DNA of 7,112 nucleotides from a bacterium (GCA_021802305.1 JAKAAD010000049.1:1-7112), one strand, 5' to 3'; counted from the stretch's first letter, positions 1 through 5,317 are shown. Notes: generated by a model not told the origin, from the letters alone. A program made the numbers and translations.

Positions 1-93
1 AAGAGTGCGCTCTATATCTTCATCGCCAAGAGGAACGATCTCCTCGCGATCGATGCGCAAAAGCTGTTGTGCTTCCGCCATTAAGCGATTTTT
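1..93 (-). pseudogene. Inverted internal fragment of HldE-like kinase (partial)
   Basis: Read on the minus strand, an open frame enters at about 93 and runs off the window at position 1. It contains NRLMAEAQQLLRID followed by EEIVPLGDEDIERTL. Seen: the pattern N-x-x-x-x-EA-x-x-LL followed by an acidic helix resembles the stretch that, in HldE/RfaE kinases, follows the TPN motif and precedes the LLxTRxxxGMSL strand. That strand is exactly where the plus-strand kinase begins at about 96. Inference: this is the missing middle of the neighbouring kinase in reverse orientation, joined at about 91-98. The alternative is the start (ATG at 79-81) of an unrelated divergent gene cut by the window edge. 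No ribosome binding site was seen for that ATG, which favours the fragment reading. Confidence 0.42.
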
Positions 94-95
94 AA

Positions 96-725
96 CAGGC
101 GTTGCTCATTACGCGAGCAGGTGATGGCATGTCGCTTTTTCACAAGGGCGGTAAGCGATTCGATGTCCCTGCCCTTTCGAAGGAGGTTAAGGATGTAATA
201 GGAGCGGGAGATACAGTGCTCGCAATGCTCTGTTTAGCTCTCGCAAATGGAATCGATACGGTTCAAGCTGCGCATCTTGCAAATACAGCTGCAAGCATTG
301 CAATTGAGCATGTGGGGTGTGCAAAAGTCTCTCTAGAAGATTTAGCAAAACGCCTTCTTCAGCACAGCATGGAGAACAAAATCTTCAGTGAGGAGCATCT
401 CTTTGCGCTTGAGCAAGTACTACGAAACAAAAAATGCATTTTATTGAGCGTGCAAACAACGGAAGGCATTACAAACGCGCTCTTTCGTGCAGTGCGCACC
501 CTCTCTCATCAAGGAGACATATTGATCGCTTACATTCGAGATGCTCACCCTGATCCCGAATACGTGGCGTTCCTTTCTTCGTTATCTGAAGTGCATTTCA
601 TCATTTTAAAAAATGCAAATGTGAGAGAATTTGTGTACAAAATTTCTCCGCAGGCAGCTTTTTCTATGGAAGACGGGGCTCTTTTGCCGTTAGGAACCAA
701 GGAGTTCTCTTTATTCTATGGGTAA
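96..725 (+). CDS. HldE/RfaE-like heptose-7-phosphate kinase, 5'-truncated, degenerate C-terminal domain
   Basis: This is the C-terminal part of a PfkB/ribokinase-fold sugar kinase, closest by eye to D-glycero-beta-D-manno-heptose-7-phosphate kinase (HldE/RfaE), a cytoplasmic enzyme of ADP-heptose synthesis for the LPS core. Residue numbers count from the TTG at 102, which is only the first possible start; homology already begins at 99, so this is a broken 5' end and not a real start. Seen: LLITRAGDGMSLF matches the family's LLVTRSxxGMSLL strand. Then comes the PfkB signature DVIGAGDTV at residues 31-39, with catalytic base Asp37; the usual Thr of DVTGAGD is Ile. Residues about 93-207 resemble a cytidylyltransferase domain (ILLSVQTTEGITNALFRA, then a GDILIAYI strand) but the HxGH nucleotide-binding motif is absent. 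The N-terminal substrate-binding part of the kinase is missing. As it stands the product cannot be active. Confidence 0.72.
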   Translation, partial: QALLITRAGDGMSLFHKGGKRFDVPALSKEVKDVIGAGDTVLAMLCLALANGIDTVQAAHLANTAASIAIEHVGCAKVSLEDLAKRLLQHSMENKIFSEEHLFALEQVLRNKKCILLSVQTTEGITNALFRAVRTLSHQGDILIAYIRDAHPDPEYVAFLSSLSEVHFIILKNANVREFVYKISPQAAFSMEDGALLPLGTKEFSLFYG

Positions 726-839
726 AAATTTTATTAATTACAGTGCTCTGTGAAGCTGCTCGCAGCGTACTCATAAAATGTTTGAAAACCAGGCCCGTAG
801 AGGTAGAAGATTTTAGTTTTGTAGAATGGTGATTTTGGG

Positions 840-845
840 TACAAT
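840..845 (+). promoter_or_regulatory. Possible -10 box (TACAAT) for the exported HD protein
   Basis: TACAAT lies 49 bases upstream of the ATG at 894 and is preceded by GGG. No acceptable -35 hexamer was found at 16-18 bases, so this is a weak assignment. The rest of the 168-base gap 726-893 contains no gene and no convincing terminator for the kinase. Confidence 0.22.
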
Positions 846-855
846 GTAGGCGTCT

Positions 856-870
856 TGCAATGCCATTGCA
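856..870 (+). repeat. Perfect 6-bp inverted repeat TGCAAT-GCC-ATTGCA
   Basis: The two arms are exact reverse complements separated by three bases. The element lies between the possible -10 box and the ribosome binding site of the exported HD protein, a position suited to an operator or a small mRNA hairpin. No regulator can be named from sequence. Confidence 0.35.
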
Positions 871-881
871 TCTCAAATTGC

Positions 882-887
882 AGGGTG
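882..887 (+). promoter_or_regulatory. Ribosome binding site AGGGTG deciding the ATG at 894
   Basis: AGGGTG is six bases upstream of ATG 894. It favours that start over the in-frame TTG at 855, which would add 13 residues in front of a clean signal peptide. Confidence 0.5.
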
Positions 888-893
888 ATAGGC

Positions 894-1715
894 ATGCGGT
901 TTTTTACACACTTCTTTCTCGCTACGATGCTCGTCACGACAGGAGCGGTAGCAAATGATGAAAAGCCAAAAGTAGCCTTATGTCCTTCTGTTGCAACGAA
1001 TGAAGAGCATTCTGAGGAAGCGCAACAGATTTCTAAATTGAGAGGCCGGCTGCGCGAGTTGGTCAATAATGATCGGATTGTCATGCGTCATTTCGACATC
1101 TTTGCCAAAGAGTTGAGTAAAGCATTTTCTAAAGAAAAAAGTTTATCAGAAGAAAAAATTGAAGTGATTTGTCGAACTGTGGCATTTGCCGCAGAAAAGC
1201 ACAAAGGGCAAAAGCGCAAAAATAAGGAAAAGACCCATTACATCTCCCACCCGCTAGGGGTGACATACAACTTAATGCATTACGGAGATGTGCGCGATGT
1301 TGCGTTGATCACTGCTTCTTTGCTACATGATATGCTTAATCAGCAGGGGTGTTCCTATAGCGAATTGGAGAAGGAATTTGGAAAGCAAGTAGCAGATTAT
1401 GTGAAAGAGGTGACAGATGATAAGTCACCCTCTCGAGCTGCGTTGCGTAGGGCTCAACTCATTAAGGCGCCAAATATATCTCAAGGAGCTGCGCAAATCA
1501 AGCTAGCAGACTATCTTTATAACGTAGGAGATCTTCTCCATAGCCCTCCTGAAACATGGAACCAAGGGCGCATTGATCGGTACTACCAGTGGATTCAAAC
1601 GCTGCTTGATCGATTGCCTCCGGCGAACGAGAAACTAAAAGGTGCTGTGCAACAAGCGATTGATAAATATTGGGAACAGCAAGCAGCTAGTGAGCACCCC
1701 TCCGAAGATCGATAG
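894..1715 (+). CDS. Exported MESH1/SpoT-type HD hydrolase-like protein with altered active site
   Basis: A 273-residue protein. Residues 1-20 form a signal peptide (MRFFTHFF, hydrophobic core, then GAVA before Asn21), so it is probably released into the periplasm or beyond. Residues about 91-235 match the HD domain of RelA/SpoT hydrolases and especially small MESH1-type enzymes, which hydrolyse (p)ppGpp or, in animals, NADPH. Seen: AAEKHKGQKRK (95-109), His119 in YISHPLGV, His145-Asp146 in LLHDM, VTDDK (173-177), and Asp206 and Asn210 in KLADYLYN. These are the expected metal and nucleotide contacts. Odd: the family's LLHDxxED motif reads LLHDMLNQ, so the Glu-Asp pair needed for hydrolysis is Asn149-Gln150. 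Residues 40-85 are a charged helical spacer of unknown role. It stands alone and is convergent with htpX. It may bind a nucleotide without cleaving it, or act on another phosphate ester; the fold is confident, the function is not. Confidence 0.8.
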   Translation: MRFFTHFFLATMLVTTGAVANDEKPKVALCPSVATNEEHSEEAQQISKLRGRLRELVNNDRIVMRHFDIFAKELSKAFSKEKSLSEEKIEVICRTVAFAAEKHKGQKRKNKEKTHYISHPLGVTYNLMHYGDVRDVALITASLLHDMLNQQGCSYSELEKEFGKQVADYVKEVTDDKSPSRAALRRAQLIKAPNISQGAAQIKLADYLYNVGDLLHSPPETWNQGRIDRYYQWIQTLLDRLPPANEKLKGAVQQAIDKYWEQQAASEHPSEDR

Positions 1716-1817
1716 GTATAGGGAGGAGCAATCCGTTCCATATATTCTCAGGGATCACTGTTCCGTACAATAAATGTTCACGCTTTGGGCTGCTATGAAA
1801 ACTTTCGCCGTACGACT

Positions 1818-2747
1818 TTATAGAGAATTAGAAAGACGAGCGATGCGTTCTTCAAGAGGGGGATGAGTCATAAACCAACGAAGCCATTTCCCTCTCTTTT
1901 GGGAAGAAATCTGCATGGATTGAAACGCAGTTGCTTTTTTATCATCTTCAAGTAGAGGATTTTTTGTGGACACTTCTTGAAAGCGTTGGAGCGCAGTAAG
2001 AGCAGAGATCATCTGTTCTTTTCCAGCAAGCATGGCACCTCCGCGATCTGCTCGGAATTCGCGTTTACGTGAAAACCAGCAGATCACTCCAGATGCAAGC
2101 ACCATGAAGAGAAGTTCAAAAGCAATAGTACAAATGCGATACATTGCGTAACTCCCTACGGAAGATCGATCGCGATTTCTCTTTCCTAGTCCGGACACGG
2201 CGTAGGCAAGGATGCGCGCCAGGAACATGACAAAGGCATTTGCTACTCCTTGGATCAAGGTAAGGGTTACCATATCGCCATTGGCAATATGGGAGAGCTC
2301 ATGCCCGACAACGCCTTCGATTTCTTCTTGAGACATGCGGTTCAGCAGGCCTGAAGAGACTGCAACGAGGGATCTTCGTTGAGAAGGCCCCGTGGCAAAG
2401 GCGTTGGGGGTATCCGAAGCAAAGATTCCGACTTGAGGCATGTGAGCAAGGTTAGCTTGGCGTGCAAGTCTATGCACGATTTCAAGCAGTTTGAGACCTT
2501 CAGGAGAGGCGTGTTGAGGATTGATCACTTTGACATTCATCATCCATTTGGCCATTTGCCTAGAGAGAGCCAAAGAAATCAATGCACCTCCCATTCCCCA
2601 CACAAGGCAAAAAAGGGCTAAAGAAGGGATATCGAGCCCATATCCTTGGAGAAATGGCTGAACGTGGAAGAAGCTCAGTACAGCAGAAAGTGCTGTGACA
2701 ACGAGAATGTTGACTAGCACAAATAAGAAAATGCGTCGTATCATCAT
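1818..2747 (-). CDS. htpX: HtpX-type membrane zinc metalloprotease (peptidase M48B)
   Basis: HtpX is an inner-membrane protease that degrades misfolded or damaged membrane proteins together with FtsH. The 309-residue length is close to the usual 280-300. Seen: two N-terminal membrane segments (about 5-26 and 41-61); the family motif SDTPNAFATG (111-120); the zinc motif HELSH at 149-153 (His149 and His153 as ligands, Glu150 as catalytic base); two further hydrophobic segments (about 161-185 and 203-224); and REFRADRGGA (229-238), where Glu230 is the expected third zinc ligand. All key residues are present, so the enzyme should be active. The start is a double ATG; MMIRRIFLF resembles known HtpX N-termini, though no strong ribosome binding site precedes it. 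It lies 33 bases after recO on the same strand and is probably co-transcribed with it. Its 3' end faces the exported HD gene across about 100 bases without recognisable features. Confidence 0.93.
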   Translation of the reverse strand: MMIRRIFLFVLVNILVVTALSAVLSFFHVQPFLQGYGLDIPSLALFCLVWGMGGALISLALSRQMAKWMMNVKVINPQHASPEGLKLLEIVHRLARQANLAHMPQVGIFASDTPNAFATGPSQRRSLVAVSSGLLNRMSQEEIEGVVGHELSHIANGDMVTLTLIQGVANAFVMFLARILAYAVSGLGKRNRDRSSVGSYAMYRICTIAFELLFMVLASGVICWFSRKREFRADRGGAMLAGKEQMISALTALQRFQEVSTKNPLLEDDKKATAFQSMQISSQKRGKWLRWFMTHPPLEERIARLSNSL

Positions 2748-2780
2748 GCCGTCTATTATCCAAGAGTAGGTTTATGGATG

Positions 2781-3461
2781 TCAATAGTCTGGAAAAGTAT
2801 AAAAATATGTTTGAACTTTTTCGACGAAGGAGGGGGGGATCATGTGGGATCTGAGATCATCGATGTATCTAGCCTCGCACAAAGAAAGCAAGAGGGCCCA
2901 TTCCTCCCGTGAAAAGGAGATGCCACCTTGCTGGTCGTGCATAGAACATAAGCTCTCTCCTTTTAGAAGAAATGCTGCCGGCTGATGTGGGCAGAGCGAG
3001 CAATACATGGAGAGCCTCAGGAGCCCCTCGTGTTTGAGCAATTTGAGTTGAAAGCTCACCACAAGGGGCGTTTGTTCTTCAAGCAAAGGAATCTTTTGCA
3101 AATAGAGCTCGAGCAATTGATAGAGAAGAGGAGCTGGTTTTCCGGGAAGCTGCGTGTGCAAAACAGCACGAGCAAGCGATCCTGCTGCTTCCATGAAAGC
3201 ATAACGCGTCCTAAGAGCAGAGTAATCGTCGAGAAGAGAAAGATCCGAACAGGAGAAGAGTGCACTCTGACCACGCTGGACAATGCATTCTGATTTAGAA
3301 AAAGGAGAAGAGGCTAGCAATGGTCCTACGCGTTTAGAGGAAAGGCGTTTGACAACTATGTGGTATAGTCCTGTAGGGGAGAACAGGGTGACGAGGCGCT
3401 GCGTATCTTTATATTCCATGGCACGCAGCACGATACCTTCAATGCGTTCTTGTTCCATCAT
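2781..3461 (-). CDS. recO: DNA repair protein RecO
   Basis: RecO works in RecFOR recombinational repair. It anneals complementary strands and, with RecR, loads RecA onto SSB-coated DNA. The 226 residues fit the family (about 220-260). Seen: the N-terminal OB-fold opening ERIEGIVLRAMEYKDTQRLV (5-24), followed by VTLFSPTGLYHIVVKRL with the typical short beta strands; a helical middle (about 80-150); and a zinc-finger-like site at Cys154-x-x-Cys157 and Cys172-x-x-His175. The last ligand is His in place of the more common Cys. The start is a double ATG (3459-3461 and 3456-3458) without a clear ribosome binding site; either could be used. It is divergent from the tRNA-Arg with 48 bases between them, so its promoter must lie there or inside the tRNA gene. 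htpX follows in the same direction. Confidence 0.9.
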   Translation of the reverse strand: MMEQERIEGIVLRAMEYKDTQRLVTLFSPTGLYHIVVKRLSSKRVGPLLASSPFSKSECIVQRGQSALFSCSDLSLLDDYSALRTRYAFMEAAGSLARAVLHTQLPGKPAPLLYQLLELYLQKIPLLEEQTPLVVSFQLKLLKHEGLLRLSMYCSLCPHQPAAFLLKGESLCSMHDQQGGISFSREEWALLLSLCEARYIDDLRSHMIPPSFVEKVQTYFYTFPDY

Positions 3462-3468
3462 CTACCAG

Positions 3469-3497
3469 TTGCAAAAACAGTTGAGGCGCAGTATGCT
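3469..3497 (+). promoter_or_regulatory. Sigma-70-type promoter for tRNA-Arg
   Basis: A -35 box TTGCAA (3469-3474) and a -10 box TATGCT (3492-3497) are separated by exactly 17 bases. Transcription would start at about 3503-3505, a few bases before the mature tRNA at 3510. Confidence 0.6.
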
Positions 3498-3509
3498 CTT
3501 TTTTCCTTT

Positions 3510-3583
3510 GCACCGATAGCTCAATCGGATAGAGTACCCGGCTTCGAACCGGGTGGTTACAGGTTCGAGTCCTGTTCGGTGCA
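3510..3583 (+). tRNA. tRNA-Arg (anticodon TCG)
   Basis: A complete cloverleaf of 74 bases. The acceptor stem GCACCGA pairs with TCGGTGC and is followed by discriminator A3583. The D stem GCTC/GAGT closes with one G-T pair. The anticodon stem CCCGG/CCGGG encloses the loop CTTCGAA with anticodon TCG, reading CGA and possibly other CGN arginine codons. The variable loop is five bases (TGGTT). The T stem ACAGG/CCTGT encloses TTCGAGT. The 3' CCA is not encoded; CAC follows the terminal stem and discriminator. A recombinase remnant abuts its 3' end, which fits use of the tRNA as an integration site in the past. Confidence 0.95.
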
Positions 3584-3782
3584 CATCCCTGGAGACATTT
3601 TCAAAAATGATCATGTCTCCACATTTTTCATTTTCTAAGATTCTGGTTTTCTGAAGGATAATGGCGAATGCTGGATTCAGGCCATCGGTTCGGTATTTTC
3701 CACGTTCAAAAGTCAATTTTGCCGGAAAGATCGAACCAAGCAGTTTTTTCTTAGCCTCGAGCCCAGCTTCCTGAAAATACCA
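3584..3782 (-). pseudogene. C-terminal tail of a large serine recombinase (remnant)
   Basis: Only the last 60-70 residues of a large serine site-specific recombinase remain. Seen: EAGLEAKKKLLGSIFP followed by KLTFERGKYRT, then a hydrophobic helix AFAIIL. Established: K-x-x-x-GSIFP-x-KL-x-F-x-x-x-x-x-RT is the typical end of these recombinases in Bacteroidota, Chlamydiota and others. The catalytic serine domain and the DNA-binding middle are gone. No stop codon occurs before the tRNA: the frame runs antisense through the whole tRNA-Arg and ends at 3462. The upstream end is joined in frame to an AbiEii toxin fragment, and the boundary near 3782 is an estimate. Not functional. Confidence 0.65.
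3591..3628 (+). terminator. Hairpin after tRNA-Arg, possible terminator
   Basis: GGAGACAT (3591-3598) and ATGTCTCC (3613-3620) are perfect 8-base inverted repeats with a 14-base loop. ACA and then five T residues (3624-3628) follow. This could terminate the tRNA transcript. The large loop and the offset T run make it weaker than a textbook terminator, and the bases also overlap the antisense recombinase remnant. Confidence 0.42.
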
Positions 3783-3960
3783 AGTCAGACGTATTATCAA
3801 GTTGGCTCGTTGAAAAACAGCTTCCATGGCTCTTTTAACAAGAGGACGTTCGCCATCATTCCTTCACGATCTGGCATTTCCACGTAGTTTAAATCGATAT
3901 CAACTGATAGGCGAGGAAGATCGAAGATAAAAAGATTAAGAGCAGTACCTCCTTTCAGCC
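3783..3960 (-). pseudogene. AbiEii/AbiGii-type nucleotidyltransferase toxin core (frameshifted remnant)
   Basis: Established: AbiEii toxins (former DUF1814) are nucleotidyltransferases acting as toxins of type IV toxin-antitoxin and phage-abortive systems. Seen on the minus strand: LKGGTALNLFIFDLPRLSVD and then IDLNYVEMPDREGMM. This gives the family's K-GG-T motif (3944-3955) and the D-x-D metal motif (3893-3901). Directly after GMM the frame breaks at about 3850; shifting by one base restores ERPLVKRAMEAVFQR, the usual A-ERP-x-x-x-x-A-x-E-A continuation. One lost base in the GCGAACG stretch explains this. The N-terminus before KGGT and the C-terminal half are missing, and no AbiEi antitoxin is present. 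The fragment passes straight into the recombinase tail. Not functional. Confidence 0.72.
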
Positions 3961-4008
3961 TTGCCCTTACCCATAAAAATTGAATTGATAAAGTAAGCCT
4001 TCACTTTT

Positions 4009-4014
4009 AGGAGG
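4009..4014 (+). promoter_or_regulatory. Strong ribosome binding site AGGAGG of the broken transposase
   Basis: AGGAGG is followed by six bases and ATG at 4021. This sets the original transposase start at 4021, twelve bases before the premature TGA. It is the best ribosome binding site seen in the window and survives in front of a dead gene. Confidence 0.6.
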
Positions 4015-4020
4015 TGTACA

Positions 4021-4412
4021 ATGAATAATGAGTGAGTGAAACAACAATGGCAGGAAGCAGATCTTGGAGATAAACGTTTAAGACAGAGAGCGATTAAAAT
4101 TGGCGAGGCTTGCTTGGCTAGGCCAGATGGTAGTTTGCCGAGGAAATTTGTATCATGGGCAGACACAAACGCAGCGTACCGTTTTTTTGATCCAGAAGGA
4201 GTTTCTCACGAGAATTTGCAAGAAACAGACAACAAGAATGTGCTTGAGCAAGCCTCACAATTGGAAAGCGAGGAAAGAGATTAGAGAGAAAAGCGCAGAC
4301 ACAAATTTCATGGGGAAAAGCCAAACTTGTTGCGCCACAGGGAAAAATAGGCAAAGAAATTGAGGTTGCTTACGTTAGAGCTTATGACCCAGAAAATAGT
4401 GAGCTGGAATGG
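4021..4412 (+). pseudogene. Tn5/IS4-type transposase remnant (nonsense, frameshift, internal deletion)
   Basis: The N-terminal DNA-binding domain of a Tn5-like (IS4 family) transposase is recognisable: WQEADLGDKRLRQRAIKIGE, then SLPRKFVSWADTNAAYRFFD. Reading from ATG 4021 gives MNNE, then TGA (4033-4035) where relatives normally have Trp, so translation stops after four residues. The frame then runs from 4036 to TAG 4282-4284. A second piece in another frame, about 4260-4412 (QTQISWGKAKLVAPQG, EVAYVRAYDPENSELEW), matches the end of the insertion domain just before the last catalytic part. The segments with the three catalytic acidic residues (first Asp, second Asp, YRxxWxIE Glu) are absent. 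ELEW is joined in frame to unrelated sequence at 4413. No terminal inverted repeats or target duplication could be identified. Confidence 0.75.
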
Positions 4413-4544
4413 TCCGACATAGCCAAAAACCAATTGTTGGATTCATTTGTACATACTTGTCTAGGCGATAATTTCTTAAACGATGTAAATTACTTTGCAA
4501 TATGTCTTTACCAATCAAAAGAGGCAGAAGATATTTTTCCAATC
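4413..4544 (+). pseudogene. First visible piece of a decayed helical protein, fused behind the transposase
   Basis: The transposase frame continues past ELEW into SDIAKNQLLDSFVHTCLG and NFLNDVNYFAICLYQSKEAEDIF, then stops at TAG 4545-4547. The sequence has no transposase character. It reads smoothly into the next open frame as EDIF-SNLVLPDHEMSKG if one base is restored in the T5 run at 4534-4538. The original 5' end of this gene is missing, lost where the IS remnant now lies. Confidence 0.5.
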
Positions 4545-5254
4545 TAGTGCTACCCGATCATGAGATGTCCAAAGGATTGCGTCATGATTACAAGGAATGG
4601 GAAAAAAATGTTCAGAGAAAAGAAGAGTGCTGCCAAGCCACACGGCAAGAACTCCATGCCCTAGAAGCGCAAAGAGAAGACACTCCTGAGTTTGCAGAAC
4701 GCTTGGAGCGGGCACTTGGCAATCATTTTGATGCGCTCTCGGAGTCATTCTTTGCATATGACACCTTGGCGACAAACACCGATGCAAAACATCGCAATGC
4801 ATACAAATACGGTGGAAAGGCCAATGCAAATGCGCGTGATCATCTTAAAAATAGACACGTTGCCTCATTAGAGCACATCTCTCAAATTCAGAAAGAAAAA
4901 GAGATTGTAGAACGCTACAAGCTTGAAGTGCACCACATGCGATACATGCAAGTGCACTCCTACATTTCAGCGTTTTGCTTTGACCGAGCAAAAGGGCTCC
5001 TTGAAAATTTCCGGGAGGAAGAACAAAAAGAGCTTAAAGAGCACATTGGGTCTGCTCAGAAAGAGCTTTATTCTTTAGGATGTGACCTTACTTTGCTCGT
5101 GCTAGAGAAAAAGCAATACATGCACAGATCGGTGAGGTCAATTTTAAAAATGATTTTTGGTCCTGCAAAGGCATTCTGGATGCCTAAAATTACGAGTTTT
5201 TGCCCGCCTTCACTAAGCACAAAGCAGCGCTTTATTTGCGCTTTTCGAATGTAG
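4502..5254 (+). CDS. Hypothetical helical protein, fragment of a larger decayed gene
   Basis: A 250-residue open frame from ATG 4502; not recognised as a named family. Residues before about 14 and after about 197 are probably out of the ancestral frame. Residues 20-200 are highly charged and helical: a coiled-coil-like stretch (30-75, EWEKNVQRKEECCQATRQEL), a KYGGKANANARDH segment, and a TPR-like helix pair (145-185, SYISAFCFDRAKGLLENFREE). No signal peptide, membrane segment or catalytic motif was seen. The ATG has no good ribosome binding site and overlaps the preceding piece in another frame, so it is unlikely to be a true start. After about 5086 the better protein is found one frame over. 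The final residues and the TAG at 5252-5254 therefore look like out-of-frame reading. Confidence 0.5.
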   Translation: MSLPIKRGRRYFSNLVLPDHEMSKGLRHDYKEWEKNVQRKEECCQATRQELHALEAQREDTPEFAERLERALGNHFDALSESFFAYDTLATNTDAKHRNAYKYGGKANANARDHLKNRHVASLEHISQIQKEKEIVERYKLEVHHMRYMQVHSYISAFCFDRAKGLLENFREEEQKELKEHIGSAQKELYSLGCDLTLLVLEKKQYMHRSVRSILKMIFGPAKAFWMPKITSFCPPSLSTKQRFICAFRM

Positions 5255-5266
5255 GAAGGACTCCCC
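5092..5266 (+). pseudogene. Hidden-frame segment linking the two large hypothetical fragments
   Basis: In the frame of position 5101 the sequence reads ARAREKAIHAQIGEVNFKND, then FWSCKGILDA, a TAA at 5185-5187, NYEFLPAFTKHKAALYLRFS and NVGRTPP. This is TPR-like (KGILDA-x-NYE-x-x-x-A-x-x-x-KAALYL). It is more protein-like than the annotated frame over the same bases, which ends STKQRFICAFRM-stop. It joins the left fragment at about 5086-5095 and the right fragment at the C6 run 5263-5268, giving GRTPP-LLVSSKSVKTSGELV. The TAA could be a mutated GAA. Confidence 0.5.
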
Positions 5267-5317
5267 CCTCTTGTTTCGTCTAAATCTGTTAAAACATCAG
5301 GAGAATTAGTAGCGCGC

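Larger units (their letters stand above)
4009..4412 (+). mobile_element. Decayed IS4/Tn5-family insertion sequence remnant
   Basis: This interval covers the surviving ribosome binding site and the two transposase pieces. The true IS ends are not visible, because the left flank (3961-4008) shows no recognisable gene and the right side is cut by the fusion at 4412/4413. A full element of this type would be roughly three to four times longer. Confidence 0.55.

Noticed and set aside
664..876. Minus-strand open frame of 70 residues over the kinase end and the intergenic gap
   Set aside because: No start signal and a composition typical of antisense reading.
734..1084. Minus-strand open frame of 116 residues across the start of the exported HD gene
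   Set aside because: It overlaps a clearly coding gene with signal peptide and HD motifs; its own translation is low-complexity Ser/Thr-rich with no motif or ribosome binding site.
1716..1817. Terminator between the convergent HD gene and htpX
   Set aside because: No stem followed by a T run could be found on either strand in this 102-base gap.
2379..2621. Plus-strand open frame inside htpX
   Set aside because: Shadow of a complete HtpX with all zinc ligands on the other strand.
2985..3293. Plus-strand and second minus-strand open frames inside recO
   Set aside because: RecO is clearly the coding frame; the others have no motif and no initiation signal.
3462..3827. A single 121-residue protein on the minus strand
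   Set aside because: It is a composite: the end of an AbiEii fragment, a recombinase tail, and the complement of tRNA-Arg.
4033..4035. TGA read as Trp (alternative code or recoding) in the transposase
   Set aside because: htpX uses TGG for its Trp codons and recO ends with TGA, and the transposase has other lesions, so a simple nonsense mutation is enough.
4118..4354. Minus-strand and alternate plus-strand open frames over the transposase remnant
   Set aside because: The Tn5-type DNA-binding domain is in the plus frame of 4036; the others are shadows.
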